A stretch of DNA of 64,000 nt, taken from contig UQPF01000003.1 of the NCBI GenBank assembly GCA_900542905.1, positions 122,655 to 186,654 on the forward strand, in the 5' to 3' direction. Each line of letters begins with the position of its first letter. Within the stretch, counting starts at the first letter, position 1. This stretch comes from an uncultured Collinsella sp. (lineage in GTDB: Bacteria > Actinomycetota > Coriobacteriia > Coriobacteriales > Coriobacteriaceae). A program made the position numbers and the translations under genes. This document shows, piece after piece, positions 15,489-24,727 of this stretch. The notes below the pieces were generated by a model that was not told the DNA's origin, did no database searches, and worked only from the letters and a program-made list of their open reading frames with translations.

Positions 15489-18389
15489 TTATGACAGCTT
15501 GACGATCGGAGCGAATCCCTTCATGAGCTTTTTGGTCTGGCCGGTCTTTTCGAACTGGACCTCGATCATGTCTCCGGCGACCGAGATCACGGTACCCGTG
15601 CCAAAGGTCTTATGGCTCACGGTATCGCCCGCGGCAAAGTCCTGCGATGCGCTGGCGCGATCGACCTTGCGCTCCACCGTCGGGGACACCTTGGACGACG
15701 GCTTTTTGGCTCGCGGCGCGCCCGAGCCAAAGGTCGAGGCAACACGGCCGGCGTCGGGCGAGACCCCACGATGGCGCTCGGTCCCGTAGCTGCTGCCGCC
15801 AAAGAAATCGTCAAAGCTCGATCCACCGCGCGAACCGGAACCGCCGGTCGAGCGCGTATGCGAGCCAAACACCTTGCCGCCATACATATCCGAACCCATG
15901 CCCGAGCCAAAGGTGCCGTGACGGTCGCCGCGCTTCTCCCAGCCCGTGCCTTCAAAACCGGCAGAACCGATACCGCTAAACTCGATATCCTCAAACGGAA
16001 TCTCATTGAGGAAGCGCGAGCGCGGGTTGGCAGATGTCGAGCCGTAGGTGCGACGCGTGGCCGCATAGGTCAGGAACAGGCGCTTGCGGGCGCGCGTGAT
16101 GGCGACGTAGGCCAGGCGACGCTCCTCCTCAAGCTTACCCGGGTCATCGCTGCCGCCAAAGTCGTGCACGTGCGGGAAGATGCCCTCCTCCATGCCGGCC
16201 ACGAACACCGCCGGGAACTCCAGGCCCTTGGCGGAGTGGATGGTCATCATGGTGATGGCATGCGTCTCGCCGGCCAGGGAATCCAAGTCGGAGCGCAGGG
16301 CCAGCCACTCCATGAGTGCCGGCAGCGCCTTACAGGTGAGCGGACCGTAGGTGCGCTCAATCTCGTCGGCATGCACGGCACCCGCCGGCATCTCCGTCGG
16401 CGCGGCATACGCGTTGCCCGCGATGGCAGCAGCCAGGGCATCCTGCGGAGACAGCGCCGGAGCAGCCAGACTATCGAGCGGATTGGAGCCCGCGGCATCG
16501 CGCGCGCCGACGAGTGCCTCAAACGAGGATGCCGGGGCAGATGGCCCCGGTTCGGGCGCAGGCGCGCTCACCACGACGGGCTCGGGCTCGGCGCCGGCAG
16601 GCACGTCGGCAACACCGGCTGCGCGCAGCTCTTCCAAGCTCTCGAGCGTACCCTCGATGTCCTCGTGCGTCTCCTCAAATTCGGCAGCGACGCCCAGGAA
16701 TTCCTGGATGTTCTCGGCGCGGCTCTCGGACTCCATGGTGCCCTCGGCGCGGAAAGCCTGCAGTAGGCCCGTCTTATCGACAATCATCTCGACAACGTCC
16801 TTGAGCTCGCCGTCCATGCGGCGACCCTCGCGCACCAGCGACACAAAGCTCGACAGGCCGTTGCGCACCTTGGCGCTAAACATGCCGGTTTCGGCACACG
16901 CGATCTCGCAAGCCTGGAAGAACGAGCAGCGGTTGTCGCGCGCCAGTTGCTCGATCTTTTGGATCGAGGTGGAACCGATGCCGCGGCGCGGTGTGTTGAT
17001 GACGCGCTTGACGCTCATCTCGTCGGCCGGGTTCACGATCATCTTAAGGTAGGCCATGACGTCGCGGATCTCGGCACGGTCGAAGAATCGCGTGCCGCCC
17101 ACGATCTTGTAGGGCACGCCCGCGCGCAGGAACATATCTTCGAGGATACGCGACTGGGCGTTGGTGCGATAGAACACGGCGATGTCGTCGTAGCTCGTGC
17201 CTTTGGCATGCAGTTTCTCGATCTCGCCGGCAATCCAGCGACCCTCGTCGCGTTCGTCGCTCGCCTGGAAGGCCTGGATCTTCTCGCCATCGCCCTCGGC
17301 CGTAAACAGGCGCTTGTCCTTGCGCTGCGAGTTGTGGCGCACCACGGCGTTGGCGGCGCTCAGGATGTGACCCGTAGAGCGATAGTTCTGCTCCAGCTTG
17401 ACGGTCTTGCAGTTTTTAAAGTCCTTCTCAAAGTCCAGGATGTTGGTGATGTCGGCGCCACGCCAGCTGTAAATGGACTGGTCATCGTCGCCCACGACCA
17501 TGAGGTTTTGGTACTTAGCGGCCAGCAGGTTGGCGATTTCGTACTGGACGTGGTTGGTGTCCTGATACTCGTCGACGCTAATGTAGCGGAAGCGCTCTTG
17601 GTACCTATCGAGCACCTCGGGACGGGTGCGCAGCAGCTCGAGCGCGCGCACGAGCAGGTCGTCAAAGTCCATCGCATTGGCGGCGCGCAGGCGGCGCTCC
17701 AGCTCTAGGTAGACCTGCGCGGCCTTTTTGTCGTTGGGGCTATCGGCGCTCTTGAGCATGTCCTCGGGGCCGATCATGGCGTTTTTGGCCGAGCTAATCT
17801 TGCTGCGGATCATGTTGATGGGGAACTGCTTTTGCTCGATGCCGAGCGCCTGCATAATGTCGCGCACCATGCGCTTTGAGTCATCGTCATCGTAGATGGT
17901 GAACTGGCCGGTGTAGCCCAACAGGTCGGCGTCCTCGCGCAGCATGCGCACGCACATAGCATGGAAGGTGCACACCCACATGCCACGGGTGCCGCTGGGA
18001 ATGAGTGCCGCCAGACGCTCGCGCATCTCTGCCGCGGCCTTGTTGGTAAACGTAATGGCAAGAACCTGCCAAGGCTTAACACCCAGGTCGCCGAGCATAT
18101 GTGCGATGCGGAAGGTCAAGACGCGGGTCTTGCCCGAGCCGGCGCCGGCGAGCACCAGCAACGGGCCCTCGGTGGACAGGACCGCCTCGCGCTGGGCGGG
18201 ATTAAGGCTGTCGATGTCGACGAGCGGTTTGGCGGGCTTGGGCGCCGGCGCGGGAGCGTCGTAGATGTCGAGCGGAACGAGCTCGGGCTCCGGCGCAGCG
18301 GGGGCGGTGTATGCATCGAGCGGCACGGGTTCCGGCGCGGGCGGTACGGGTACCGCGGCGTTCTTTTCCCAGGGCAGGGGCTGGGTCAT
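15489..18389 (-). CDS. pcrA: ATP-dependent DNA helicase PcrA/UvrD
   Basis: A 966-residue superfamily 1A 3'-5' helicase for repair and for clearing replication obstacles. The N-terminal 55 residues are Pro/Ala/Glu-rich and disordered. The Q motif (L-N-P-A-Q-R-E-A-V) and Walker A (A-G-A-G-S-G-K-T, 81-88) follow, with Walker B V-D-E-Y-Q-D, then motif III G-D-D-D-Q-S-I-Y-S-W-R-G-A. A Pro/Ala-rich low-complexity insertion of about 95 residues sits before motif V (T-I-H-S-A-K-G-L-E-F). The C-terminus has the Tudor-like domain (H-K-T-F-G-T-G-T-V) that contacts RNA polymerase in PcrA. The start is chosen at M-T-Q-P-L with GAGGAG seven bases upstream. It is longer than the usual 720-800 because of the insertions. 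Confidence 0.94.
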   Translation of the reverse strand: MTQPLPWEKNAAVPVPPAPEPVPLDAYTAPAAPEPELVPLDIYDAPAPAPKPAKPLVDIDSLNPAQREAVLSTEGPLLVLAGAGSGKTRVLTFRIAHMLGDLGVKPWQVLAITFTNKAAAEMRERLAALIPSGTRGMWVCTFHAMCVRMLREDADLLGYTGQFTIYDDDDSKRMVRDIMQALGIEQKQFPINMIRSKISSAKNAMIGPEDMLKSADSPNDKKAAQVYLELERRLRAANAMDFDDLLVRALELLRTRPEVLDRYQERFRYISVDEYQDTNHVQYEIANLLAAKYQNLMVVGDDDQSIYSWRGADITNILDFEKDFKNCKTVKLEQNYRSTGHILSAANAVVRHNSQRKDKRLFTAEGDGEKIQAFQASDERDEGRWIAGEIEKLHAKGTSYDDIAVFYRTNAQSRILEDMFLRAGVPYKIVGGTRFFDRAEIRDVMAYLKMIVNPADEMSVKRVINTPRRGIGSTSIQKIEQLARDNRCSFFQACEIACAETGMFSAKVRNGLSSFVSLVREGRRMDGELKDVVEMIVDKTGLLQAFRAEGTMESESRAENIQEFLGVAAEFEETHEDIEGTLESLEELRAAGVADVPAGAEPEPVVVSAPAPEPGPSAPASSFEALVGARDAAGSNPLDSLAAPALSPQDALAAAIAGNAYAAPTEMPAGAVHADEIERTYGPLTCKALPALMEWLALRSDLDSLAGETHAITMMTIHSAKGLEFPAVFVAGMEEGIFPHVHDFGGSDDPGKLEEERRLAYVAITRARKRLFLTYAATRRTYGSTSANPRSRFLNEIPFEDIEFSGIGSAGFEGTGWEKRGDRHGTFGSGMGSDMYGGKVFGSHTRSTGGSGSRGGSSFDDFFGGSSYGTERHRGVSPDAGRVASTFGSGAPRAKKPSSKVSPTVERKVDRASASQDFAAGDTVSHKTFGTGTVISVAGDMIEVQFEKTGQTKKLMKGFAPIVKLS

Positions 18390-18597
18390 GGGCGACTCCT
18401 CATCTGACGGACGGCGCGCCTGCGGGCGGCGCCATAGTTTGAGCCGTACCAGTATACCGAGCCGCGCGGACACCGACGCAAATCACACCACGACTCCGTG
18501 CGCCACCGTCAGGCCCGCCCCAGCGGATTTAGTGCATTGGGGGGCCACCGATGTCATGGCAGCAGCGAGCGGCGGCCAGAGCGAACAAATTGGCATG

Positions 18598-18641
18598 AAA
18601 AGGGGGCGGCATAGACCTTTTGGTCATGCCACCCCCTTTGA
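18598..18641 (-). terminator. intrinsic terminator of uppP
   Basis: Stem AAAGGGGG-GGCATGACC/GGTC-ATGCC-CCCCCTTTT with a T run on the minus strand, about 40 bp after the uppP stop. Confidence 0.85.
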
Positions 18642-18683
18642 ATGACAAGTTGTCGCTCTGGTCGCCGCGCAGCGTCAACCAAG

Positions 18684-19658
18684 TTACAGGCCGAGCATAG
18701 GCTCCAGGACAAAGAAGTACGCGAGCACCACGATGCCCAGGATGATGCGGTAGACGCCGAAGCACTTGAAGTCGTGACGGCGCACGAAGCCCATAAGCCA
18801 CTTGATGGCAATGAGCGACACCACAAAGGCGACGACGCAGCCCACGCCCAGGATGGCGATTTCGTTGGTGCCGAACGTGCCGCCCTTAATAAAGTACTTG
18901 ACCAGCTTGAGCGCACTCGCGCCAAACATGACGGGAATGGCCAGGAAGAACGTAAACTTGGACGCCACCGAACGCGTGCAGCCCAAAAGCAGGCCGCCGA
19001 TGATCGTGGAGCCGGAGCGCGATGTGCCCGGAATCAGCGAAAGCACCTGGAAGCAACCGATACCCAGCGCGGTCTTCCAGCTCAGATCCTCGAGCGTAGT
19101 GATGGAGCCAAAGTCCAAGCTATCGTCATCGTCTGCGGCGGCAGTCGCAGCGGGCGCGGCAAAATGCGCACCGGCGGGACGTCCGCCCGCCACCACAGCA
19201 CGCGAACCAAACGAACCGGCAAGAGCAGCCTGGTCGCGCTTGTTCGCGCGCCAGTTCTCGATCACGATAAACAGCACGCCGTACACAATGAGCGCCAACG
19301 CCACGACGGGAGCATTGTAGAAATGCTCCTCCATCCAGTCGTTAAGCGGCAGACCGATCGCCGCGGCGGGAATGCAGCCGAGCACAATCTTGCCCCATAG
19401 CACCCAGGTGTCGCGACGGCCCTCCTTGCCCTTGCTGGGAGAAAACGGGTTGAGGTCGTAGAAGAACAAAACGCAGACGGCCAAAATGGCGCCAAGCTGA
19501 ATCACGACCAGGAACATATTCCAGAACGTCTCGCTCACGTTCATCTTGACGAACTCGTCCACCAAGATCATGTGACCGGTCGACGAAACAGGCAGCCATT
19601 CGGTGATGCCCTCGACCAGGCCCATGAAGGCAGATTTTAGAAGCTCAATGATATCCAA
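18684..19658 (-). CDS. uppP: undecaprenyl-diphosphatase UppP (BacA)
   Basis: A 324-residue membrane phosphatase that recycles undecaprenyl pyrophosphate to the monophosphate carrier for peptidoglycan synthesis and gives bacitracin tolerance. Motif 1 is E-G-I-T-E-W-L-P-V-S-S-T-G-H (16-29). Motif 2 is P-G-T-S-R-S-G-S-T (210-218), with the catalytic Arg. About seven to eight membrane segments are visible. The only start consistent with homology is TTG at 19658, preceded by GAGGGGG. An extra 50-residue Ala/Gly/Asp-rich loop (about 138-190) makes it longer than the typical 265-290. A BceRS-like two-component pair lies nearby on the same strand. Confidence 0.9.
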   Translation of the reverse strand: MDIIELLKSAFMGLVEGITEWLPVSSTGHMILVDEFVKMNVSETFWNMFLVVIQLGAILAVCVLFFYDLNPFSPSKGKEGRRDTWVLWGKIVLGCIPAAAIGLPLNDWMEEHFYNAPVVALALIVYGVLFIVIENWRANKRDQAALAGSFGSRAVVAGGRPAGAHFAAPAATAAADDDDSLDFGSITTLEDLSWKTALGIGCFQVLSLIPGTSRSGSTIIGGLLLGCTRSVASKFTFFLAIPVMFGASALKLVKYFIKGGTFGTNEIAILGVGCVVAFVVSLIAIKWLMGFVRRHDFKCFGVYRIILGIVVLAYFFVLEPMLGL

Positions 19659-19905
19659 AGGGACCCCCTCGTTAGACACCCGCCGATATTGTTCTGCGGA
19701 CGGTGCGGGCAATGTCCCATTATCAACCGTTGGCGGCGCGCCTGCGCCTACCCTTACCAAAAAACTCGCCCGTTCACAGAATTGCGAGCGGTCAAACCCA
19801 AATCCTTGGGTATAACTGCAACAAGATAAAGTGTCCGGCGGCCACGCATCCGCGCCCGCCCGACGCACGAGCCCCGCGCCCGTGCGATAGACCAAGGAGG
19901 AAACC

Positions 19906-20343
19906 ATGAACGAGGGCTATACCAAGGTATTTGTTTCGCTCGACGGTACTGAGCAGCAGGATTTTGTGCTCGCACGCGCCATCAAGGTCGCCGCGAACAA
20001 CGGCGCCAAGCTGATTATCGGCCACGTTATCGATTCCACGGCACTCGAGAGCGCTGGTTCCTATCCGGTCGATCTGGTCAACGGACTGGAGGAGGCATTT
20101 AAGAACTCCATCGCCAAGCAGCTCGAAGAGGCCAAGGCCAATCCCGATATTCCCGAGGTCGAGGTCATGATTCGCGCCGGCCGTATTCGCGAGACGCTCA
20201 AAGACGAGATGCTCGACGTGGTGAAGCCCGACCTGGTGCTCTGCGGCGCACGCGGCCTGTCCTCGATCAAGTATGCGCTCCTGGGTTCGATTTCGACGTT
20301 CCTGCTGCGCAATACGGACTGCGACATCTTGGTCGTGAAGTAG
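19906..20343 (+). CDS. universal stress protein, UspA family
   Basis: A 145-residue single-domain Usp. The ATP-binding signature G-x2-G-x9-G-S/T is present as G114-A-R-G117 ... G127-S128, and the N-terminal strand K-V-F-V-S-L-D-G contains the conserved Asp. It is therefore of the nucleotide-binding class, expected to act in stress survival as a cytoplasmic dimer. The ATG at 19906 is preceded by AAGGAGGAAACC. It is divergent from uppP and convergent with hipA, sharing a bidirectional terminator with it. Confidence 0.9.
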   Translation: MNEGYTKVFVSLDGTEQQDFVLARAIKVAANNGAKLIIGHVIDSTALESAGSYPVDLVNGLEEAFKNSIAKQLEEAKANPDIPEVEVMIRAGRIRETLKDEMLDVVKPDLVLCGARGLSSIKYALLGSISTFLLRNTDCDILVVK

Positions 20344-20399
20344 CAAACGTACGCCTAACGCATCGCGGAGCGCAAGCCCACGTGCCCAAGTCTTCCAAG

Positions 20400-20432
20400 A
20401 GCGGGACCACCATTACGGTGGCCCCGCTTTGC
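20400..20432. terminator. bidirectional terminator between usp and hipA
   Basis: Stem AGCGGGACCACC/GGTGGCCCCGCT with loop ATTAC (20400-20428), followed by a T-rich stretch on the plus strand. Confidence 0.8.
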
Positions 20433-20433
20433 T

Positions 20434-21723
20434 TTAGGCTGAGAATTGCTCCAGAACCCTCATTCTCTCAACGGAATCCGTCTGAATTTTCAGAGCGACC
20501 CGACCCAAATCTCCGGTTGCAGAGGCAAGTTCTGCAAGCTGGGCAGACACCTCTTCAGCCACTTCCGCCGCGATGTTCTTGATCATCTTGAGTGGCAGAT
20601 GCAAATCTTGAGACATGAATTCGAAATCTTCAGGAGTCACCCCATCGATCACCCGGTGATCCCCAATATCAATCCCAAGATTATGGTCGTATCCCATTAT
20701 CGTCGTGCAAACAATATCGTATGCAGGGGCCAACCTCTTTTCCCGCCAACTCGGACTATAAAGAAACGAATGGTTCTTGAGATGCGAGTCGCAATTCCCC
20801 AACGCATAATCGACCATTACCTGACGAGCGAACATTTGAGTATCAGCAATTACGTTAGACGATTGCTCTCTTATCAATCGGCCGCAAAGAGCCATATAGC
20901 AGCTATCGGGACGTGTCTCGTATTTCATATACGAAGGCCAGCCAACCGCTTGGCAAAAATCCTCCTGATGCAGCCTCAGAGGCACATCGAATCCGCTCAT
21001 CGACGGCGGCTCATTGCTCCAGATTCTGTCATAACGCTCGGAAAAGAACGCACCAGGAATCGTATCCGAAGCTTCTGAACGGGCAATTTCAAGCCCAGCA
21101 GCAGACGCTGCCGTCATGCAAATTAATTCGTTGAACGGCAAATCCGGATGTTTAGTTGAAGCAATCTTGACTATGTGAGTCGAGGGGGCAGAGCCGAGCG
21201 GCAGCATCCAATCCCCCGACCCGGCCTTTTTTGCATCTTTACCGCGCGGTAAAAACCAACCGGTTTTAGACTGAGCGCCCGCCAACGACAGCCTCGAATC
21301 CTGCATATCATTTGCAATCTCAAACACTTCCGCCTTAGAAAGTGCCTCAAAATCCTCGTCTTGCAGAGGACGATAGCCCGGATCGTAGCTCGATTTCTCA
21401 TCGCCGAGAAACCTCAAGGCACCAACGCACTCATCGCCCAAACGCTCGAGCATCGATAAATAGTCTGACTGGGGGATTTGAAAACGCATCGACAGCTCAT
21501 GCCGAACCGGGCCCTCGGGAAGCATGCCCGAAAAGAAGGCCGAAAACTCATTGCTGGCATATGGCTCATGTCGCAAGGGAAGAGAAGCTGAGAGTGCGGC
21601 AGCATCGTCGCGTTCAAGATATCCCTCATCATATGCAAACGTCTCGTTTACGGGGTCGGCCCTCTCAAATTCTCCGACCAGCTCAAACGTTCCCCGATAC
21701 TCACGATAAACCTTTAATGCCAT
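20434..21723 (-). CDS. hipA: HipA-family serine/threonine kinase toxin
   Basis: A 429-residue kinase of the HipA persistence family. The couple_hipA N-terminal domain (about 1-105) precedes the kinase domain. G-A-Q-S-K (149-153) resembles the P-loop-like S-G-x-Q-x-K segment. The catalytic loop is N310-C-D312-S-H-L-K-N317, and the metal-binding aspartate is D336 in A-Y-D. These match D309, N314 and D332 of E. coli HipA, so an active kinase is expected. E. coli HipA phosphorylates glutamyl-tRNA synthetase. The target here is unknown. The start overlaps the end of hipB by 10 bp, as is usual for hipBA. Confidence 0.92.
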   Translation of the reverse strand: MALKVYREYRGTFELVGEFERADPVNETFAYDEGYLERDDAAALSASLPLRHEPYASNEFSAFFSGMLPEGPVRHELSMRFQIPQSDYLSMLERLGDECVGALRFLGDEKSSYDPGYRPLQDEDFEALSKAEVFEIANDMQDSRLSLAGAQSKTGWFLPRGKDAKKAGSGDWMLPLGSAPSTHIVKIASTKHPDLPFNELICMTAASAAGLEIARSEASDTIPGAFFSERYDRIWSNEPPSMSGFDVPLRLHQEDFCQAVGWPSYMKYETRPDSCYMALCGRLIREQSSNVIADTQMFARQVMVDYALGNCDSHLKNHSFLYSPSWREKRLAPAYDIVCTTIMGYDHNLGIDIGDHRVIDGVTPEDFEFMSQDLHLPLKMIKNIAAEVAEEVSAQLAELASATGDLGRVALKIQTDSVERMRVLEQFSA

Positions 21724-21959
21724 GAGCCGTCGCCCCTCTCCCTCAGGATCAAATCGACCCCCAAGCTGTTAGCGATTTGAAGGGTTTGGCGAAGATTGGC
21801 ACCCGCCTTTCCACGCTCAAGCTCGCTCACAAAGCGCAAACTGCACTGGTTGAAATCAGCCACATCGCGTTGGGTATAACCGAGCTTCTTCCGGCGCTCA
21901 CGCAAATATGCACCGAGTTCAGCTGGGTCAAAAATCGTTCGCTCATTCCAGTCTTGCAT
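21714..21959 (-). CDS. hipB: HipB-family antitoxin (Xre/HTH_3)
   Basis: An 81-residue antitoxin and autorepressor. Residues about 12-68 form an HTH_3 domain (L-G-A-Y-L-R-E-R-R-K-K-L-G-Y-T-Q-R-D-V-A). The conserved S-L-R-F-V-S-E-L-E-R-G-K is the recognition helix plus the following turn. The short acidic N-terminus and C-terminal tail fit HipB length (about 75-90). It binds HipA and represses the operon through the two palindromes just upstream (21973-22033). It is the first gene of the operon and overlaps hipA. Confidence 0.92.
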   Translation of the reverse strand: MQDWNERTIFDPAELGAYLRERRKKLGYTQRDVADFNQCSLRFVSELERGKAGANLRQTLQIANSLGVDLILRERGDGSWH

Positions 21960-21972
21960 GCTAATCCCCTAT

Positions 21973-22033
21973 GATTATCCCAAACGGGATAATCATAGCA
22001 CATCATGATGGAATTATCCCGTTTGGGATAATT
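21973..22033. promoter_or_regulatory. two HipB operators
   Basis: Two 22-bp sites, 21973-21994 and 22012-22033, each have the form ATTATCCC-N4-GGGATAAT. The second is the inverse of the first in its central AAAC/GTTT. Centre-to-centre distance is 39 bp. The half-site TATCC/GGATA is that of E. coli hip operators. Confidence 0.85.
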
Positions 22034-22075
22034 GTCTTAACGTGAATGACGCTCCGGGACGTTACACCGCGACGA

Positions 22076-23119
22076 CTACTCAAAGTATTGAAACTTGTTG
22101 GTCGAGAAGGCAAACGTGACGACAAAGCCTTTGCCGGGCTCGGATGCCGCGGTGACGTCGATGCCCATCTTGGAGCAGAGGCGCGCCACCAGGTAGAGGC
22201 CGATGCCCGTTGCGCGCTTGGTGGTGCGGCCGTTGTCGCCGGTAAAGCCCTTCTCGAACACGCGCGGCAGGTCGGCCGCGCTCACGCCGCAGCCGTTGTC
22301 CGCGACAGTGAGCTCGATGCGTTCGCTCGCCAGGCCCTCGTCCAGCAACGCGCCCGAAAACACGATCTTCGCGCCGTCCTCGCGCGCATATTTAATACTG
22401 TTCTGAATAAGCTGGCCCAGAATAAACTCGAGCCACTTCTCGTCGGTAAAGACCTCGAAGTCGAGGTTCTCGCACACCGGGGCCACGTGCGCCGCGATGA
22501 GCTCACGCGCGTTGGCCTTAATCGCGCCCGTCACCAAGGTCTTGAGATCCCAACGGCGAATCAGGTAGTCGCGCTCCACGACTTCCGAGCGCGCGTAGTA
22601 CAGCGCCTGGTCGATATAGCGCTCCACGCGAGCCAGCTCACGGCCCAGGTCATCCACGCGCGACAGGTCGTCTTCGCTGCCATCCAGGTTTTCCAAAATC
22701 AGGTGAGCCGCCGCCAGGGGCAGCTTGGCCTCGTGGACCCAGCTCTCGATATAGTCACGATAGTCATCGGTCTGACGCCGGCCTTCGGCAACCTCGTCGC
22801 AAGCGGCTTTGCCCACCCGGCGCAAGACCTCGTACTCGAGCTCGCCCTCGGCATAGGTCGGGCATTGCACCATCTCCTGCACCCATGTGGGACTCTCGAG
22901 CTCCTCTGCCGCACGCTCCAGCTGGCGCAGAAAACGGCGGCGGCGCGCATACTCGATCACGACGCCCAGCATGCCAAAGATAAAGGACACACCAACCGCC
23001 ACGACCACAATAGATGTCGAAGCACCGGCGACCGCCAGCACAAAGCAGCTCAGCAGCACGCCGCACGTCCACACGGCGACGGGAAGCAGCGAGTCTTTAA
23101 AGAACTTGCCAAACGACAT
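22076..23119 (-). CDS. BceS-like intramembrane-sensing histidine kinase
   Basis: A 347-residue kinase with two membrane helices close together at about 10-31 and 35-55 and almost no extracellular loop, as in BceS/GraS-type sensors that respond to cell-envelope peptides through an ABC transporter. The phospho-acceptor is H129 in S-W-V-H-E-A-K-L-P-L. N-box N-S-I-K-Y-A and G boxes D-N-G-C-G-V and G-I-G-L-Y-L follow. It lies 9 bp after the response-regulator stop. No BceAB-type transporter is in the window. The nearby uppP would fit a bacitracin/envelope-stress theme, but that is inference. Confidence 0.88.
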   Translation of the reverse strand: MSFGKFFKDSLLPVAVWTCGVLLSCFVLAVAGASTSIVVVAVGVSFIFGMLGVVIEYARRRRFLRQLERAAEELESPTWVQEMVQCPTYAEGELEYEVLRRVGKAACDEVAEGRRQTDDYRDYIESWVHEAKLPLAAAHLILENLDGSEDDLSRVDDLGRELARVERYIDQALYYARSEVVERDYLIRRWDLKTLVTGAIKANARELIAAHVAPVCENLDFEVFTDEKWLEFILGQLIQNSIKYAREDGAKIVFSGALLDEGLASERIELTVADNGCGVSAADLPRVFEKGFTGDNGRTTKRATGIGLYLVARLCSKMGIDVTAASEPGKGFVVTFAFSTNKFQYFE

Positions 23120-23128
23120 AGCCGGCCC

Positions 23129-23800
23129 CTAGACCGAATAGCCTTGGCCGCGATGCGTCGTCAAATACCCCTTGATGCCGATTTTTTCGAGCGTGGTGCG
23201 CAGGCGGTTGATGTTGACGGTGAGCGTATTGTCGTCCACGAAGGCGTCGGAGTCCCACAGGTCCTGCATGATGGCCGAGCGCGAAACGATCTTGCCCGCG
23301 CGACTCAGAAGCAGTGAGAGGATACGCAGTTCGTTTTTGGTGAGCTCGGTGCTGGTGCCGGTTTGCGTGTTGGTGACCATTGAGCGGGCGAGGTCGAGCT
23401 CCAGCCCCTTGTGGACAAGTGTGCTGCGCTCGCCTGACGCCGCGGTGCGACGCAGTAGTGCGTTGATGCGCGCCACGAGCACGCGCGCGCTGTAGGGCTT
23501 GGGAACAAAGTCATCCGCGCCGAGCGTCATGGCCATGACCTCGTCGATCTCGGTCGTGCGCGACGTGAGGACGATGATGGGGACCTCGGATTCGCGACGG
23601 ACCTCGTGGCAGATGTGCTGGCCGTCTTTGACGGGAAGCGTGAGGTCGAGCAGCACCAGGTCGGGAGCGGCGGCGAGAATATCGCGCGAGACGTGCTCGA
23701 ACGATCCGCAGGCCTCAACCCCAAAACCGGCACGGGCGAGGATGTCGGCGAGCTCGCGACGGATGGGCTCGTCGTCCTCAACGATATAGATCAGCGGCAT
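23129..23800 (-). CDS. OmpR/PhoB-family response regulator
   Basis: A 223-residue regulator. The receiver domain has the acidic pair E8-D9/D10, the phospho-acceptor D52 (L-L-D-L-T-L-P), T79-S80 and K101 (P-K-P-Y-S). The C-terminal winged helix (about 130-223) contains the L-T-K-N-E-L-R-I-L segment and ends R-G-Q-G-Y-S-V. The ATG at 23800 has AGAGGGGAGCGG upstream. The conserved P-K-P-Y-S and the adjacent short-loop kinase make it a BceR-like regulator. The upstream in-frame extension is in an intergenic region and is not used. Confidence 0.92.
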   Translation of the reverse strand: MPLIYIVEDDEPIRRELADILARAGFGVEACGSFEHVSRDILAAAPDLVLLDLTLPVKDGQHICHEVRRESEVPIIVLTSRTTEIDEVMAMTLGADDFVPKPYSARVLVARINALLRRTAASGERSTLVHKGLELDLARSMVTNTQTGTSTELTKNELRILSLLLSRAGKIVSRSAIMQDLWDSDAFVDDNTLTVNINRLRTTLEKIGIKGYLTTHRGQGYSV

Positions 23801-23979
23801 GGGTTCCGCTCCCCTCTTGGTTGTCTTGCCACCATTATGGCTGCGAAACTGCAGGTGTGCACCGCGCGCGGTGCCAAGGTGACAGAACTGTTCGCGAACG
23901 AAAGCGTTTAGCTTGCCCTTCGCTCGCAGCGGTGGCGGGGACCAAAATGATTCTTTAATCCCCGTCCCAGAAAAATCAT

Positions 23980-24687
23980 TTAGCGGCGGGCACGGAGCTT
24001 TTCGTAGCCTTCGGCGAAGAAGGCAACCGTGGCGGCGTCGGCCTCGGCGGCGTTCGTCTCGGTCGCGGGGACCACGCCGTGCTCGTCGCTCACTAGGAAC
24101 AGCGCGCCCTTGAGCTGCGCGGGAATGTCTACGCGCGTGACCGGGATTCCCTTGGTCTGGGCCAGCTGCTCGATGAGCGTCGCCGTGCCGCACAGGCACT
24201 CGTCCGCCGGCGCCACAAAGGCAAGCTCGCCATTGTTGACGGCGGCGAGCAGCTCGGGCGCCACGCCGGTCTCGTCGGCCTCGGAGCGGGCCTCGGCGGA
24301 ACGGGCACGCAGCGCCTTGGCCGACGTATCGGCGAGCGGCTCGTACTCCCCCACCGTCATGGCGGCGTTGCCATTGATGTCGATCACCAGCATGAGCACG
24401 CCGTCGCGTGCGGTGTAATCGCCCTCGGCAAGCGACCACTCAACGTGCTGTTTGGCCCAGCTGAGCATGTTATGGGTGAGTGGCTCGCCCTGCACCAGGC
24501 GCTCAGACAGCGCGCGGATGTGACGGTTGAGCATGGGTACCTTTTTGTTGGACATGCGCCAACGGCAGACAAGCGCGGGCTTGTCGAGCGTAAACTTCTC
24601 GACCGCCTCCTGATTGGCGCAAAAGTCCTCGTACGCACGCTGATCCTCGGCATTGCCAAACAGCTCGGCATCATCAATCTGGGGCAT
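23980..24687 (-). CDS. conserved hypothetical protein (235 aa)
   Basis: An acidic soluble protein with no membrane segment and no recognised catalytic motif. An N-terminal helical part (D-A-E-L-F-G-N-A-E-D-Q-R-A-Y-E-D-F) is followed by a mixed alpha/beta region. In that region V-L-M-L-V-I-D-I-N-G-N-A-A-M looks like a strand pair, and the Ala/Glu-rich segment about 125-150 looks like a long helix. The ATG at 24687 (M-P-Q-I-D-D) has AAAGG seven bases upstream. An ATG at 24711 with GAGGA four bases upstream is almost as good and would add eight residues. I do not recognise a family. It is preceded by the purH transcript terminator. Confidence 0.7.
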   Translation of the reverse strand: MPQIDDAELFGNAEDQRAYEDFCANQEAVEKFTLDKPALVCRWRMSNKKVPMLNRHIRALSERLVQGEPLTHNMLSWAKQHVEWSLAEGDYTARDGVLMLVIDINGNAAMTVGEYEPLADTSAKALRARSAEARSEADETGVAPELLAAVNNGELAFVAPADECLCGTATLIEQLAQTKGIPVTRVDIPAQLKGALFLVSDEHGVVPATETNAAEADAATVAFFAEGYEKLRARR

Positions 24688-24727
24688 GGTCATACCTTTC
24701 GTGTTAGTCATTCCGTCCTCTTATACC

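Noticed and set aside
19659..19907. N-terminal extension of UppP
   Set aside because: It has no homology to UppP and runs through the promoter region of the divergent stress-protein gene.
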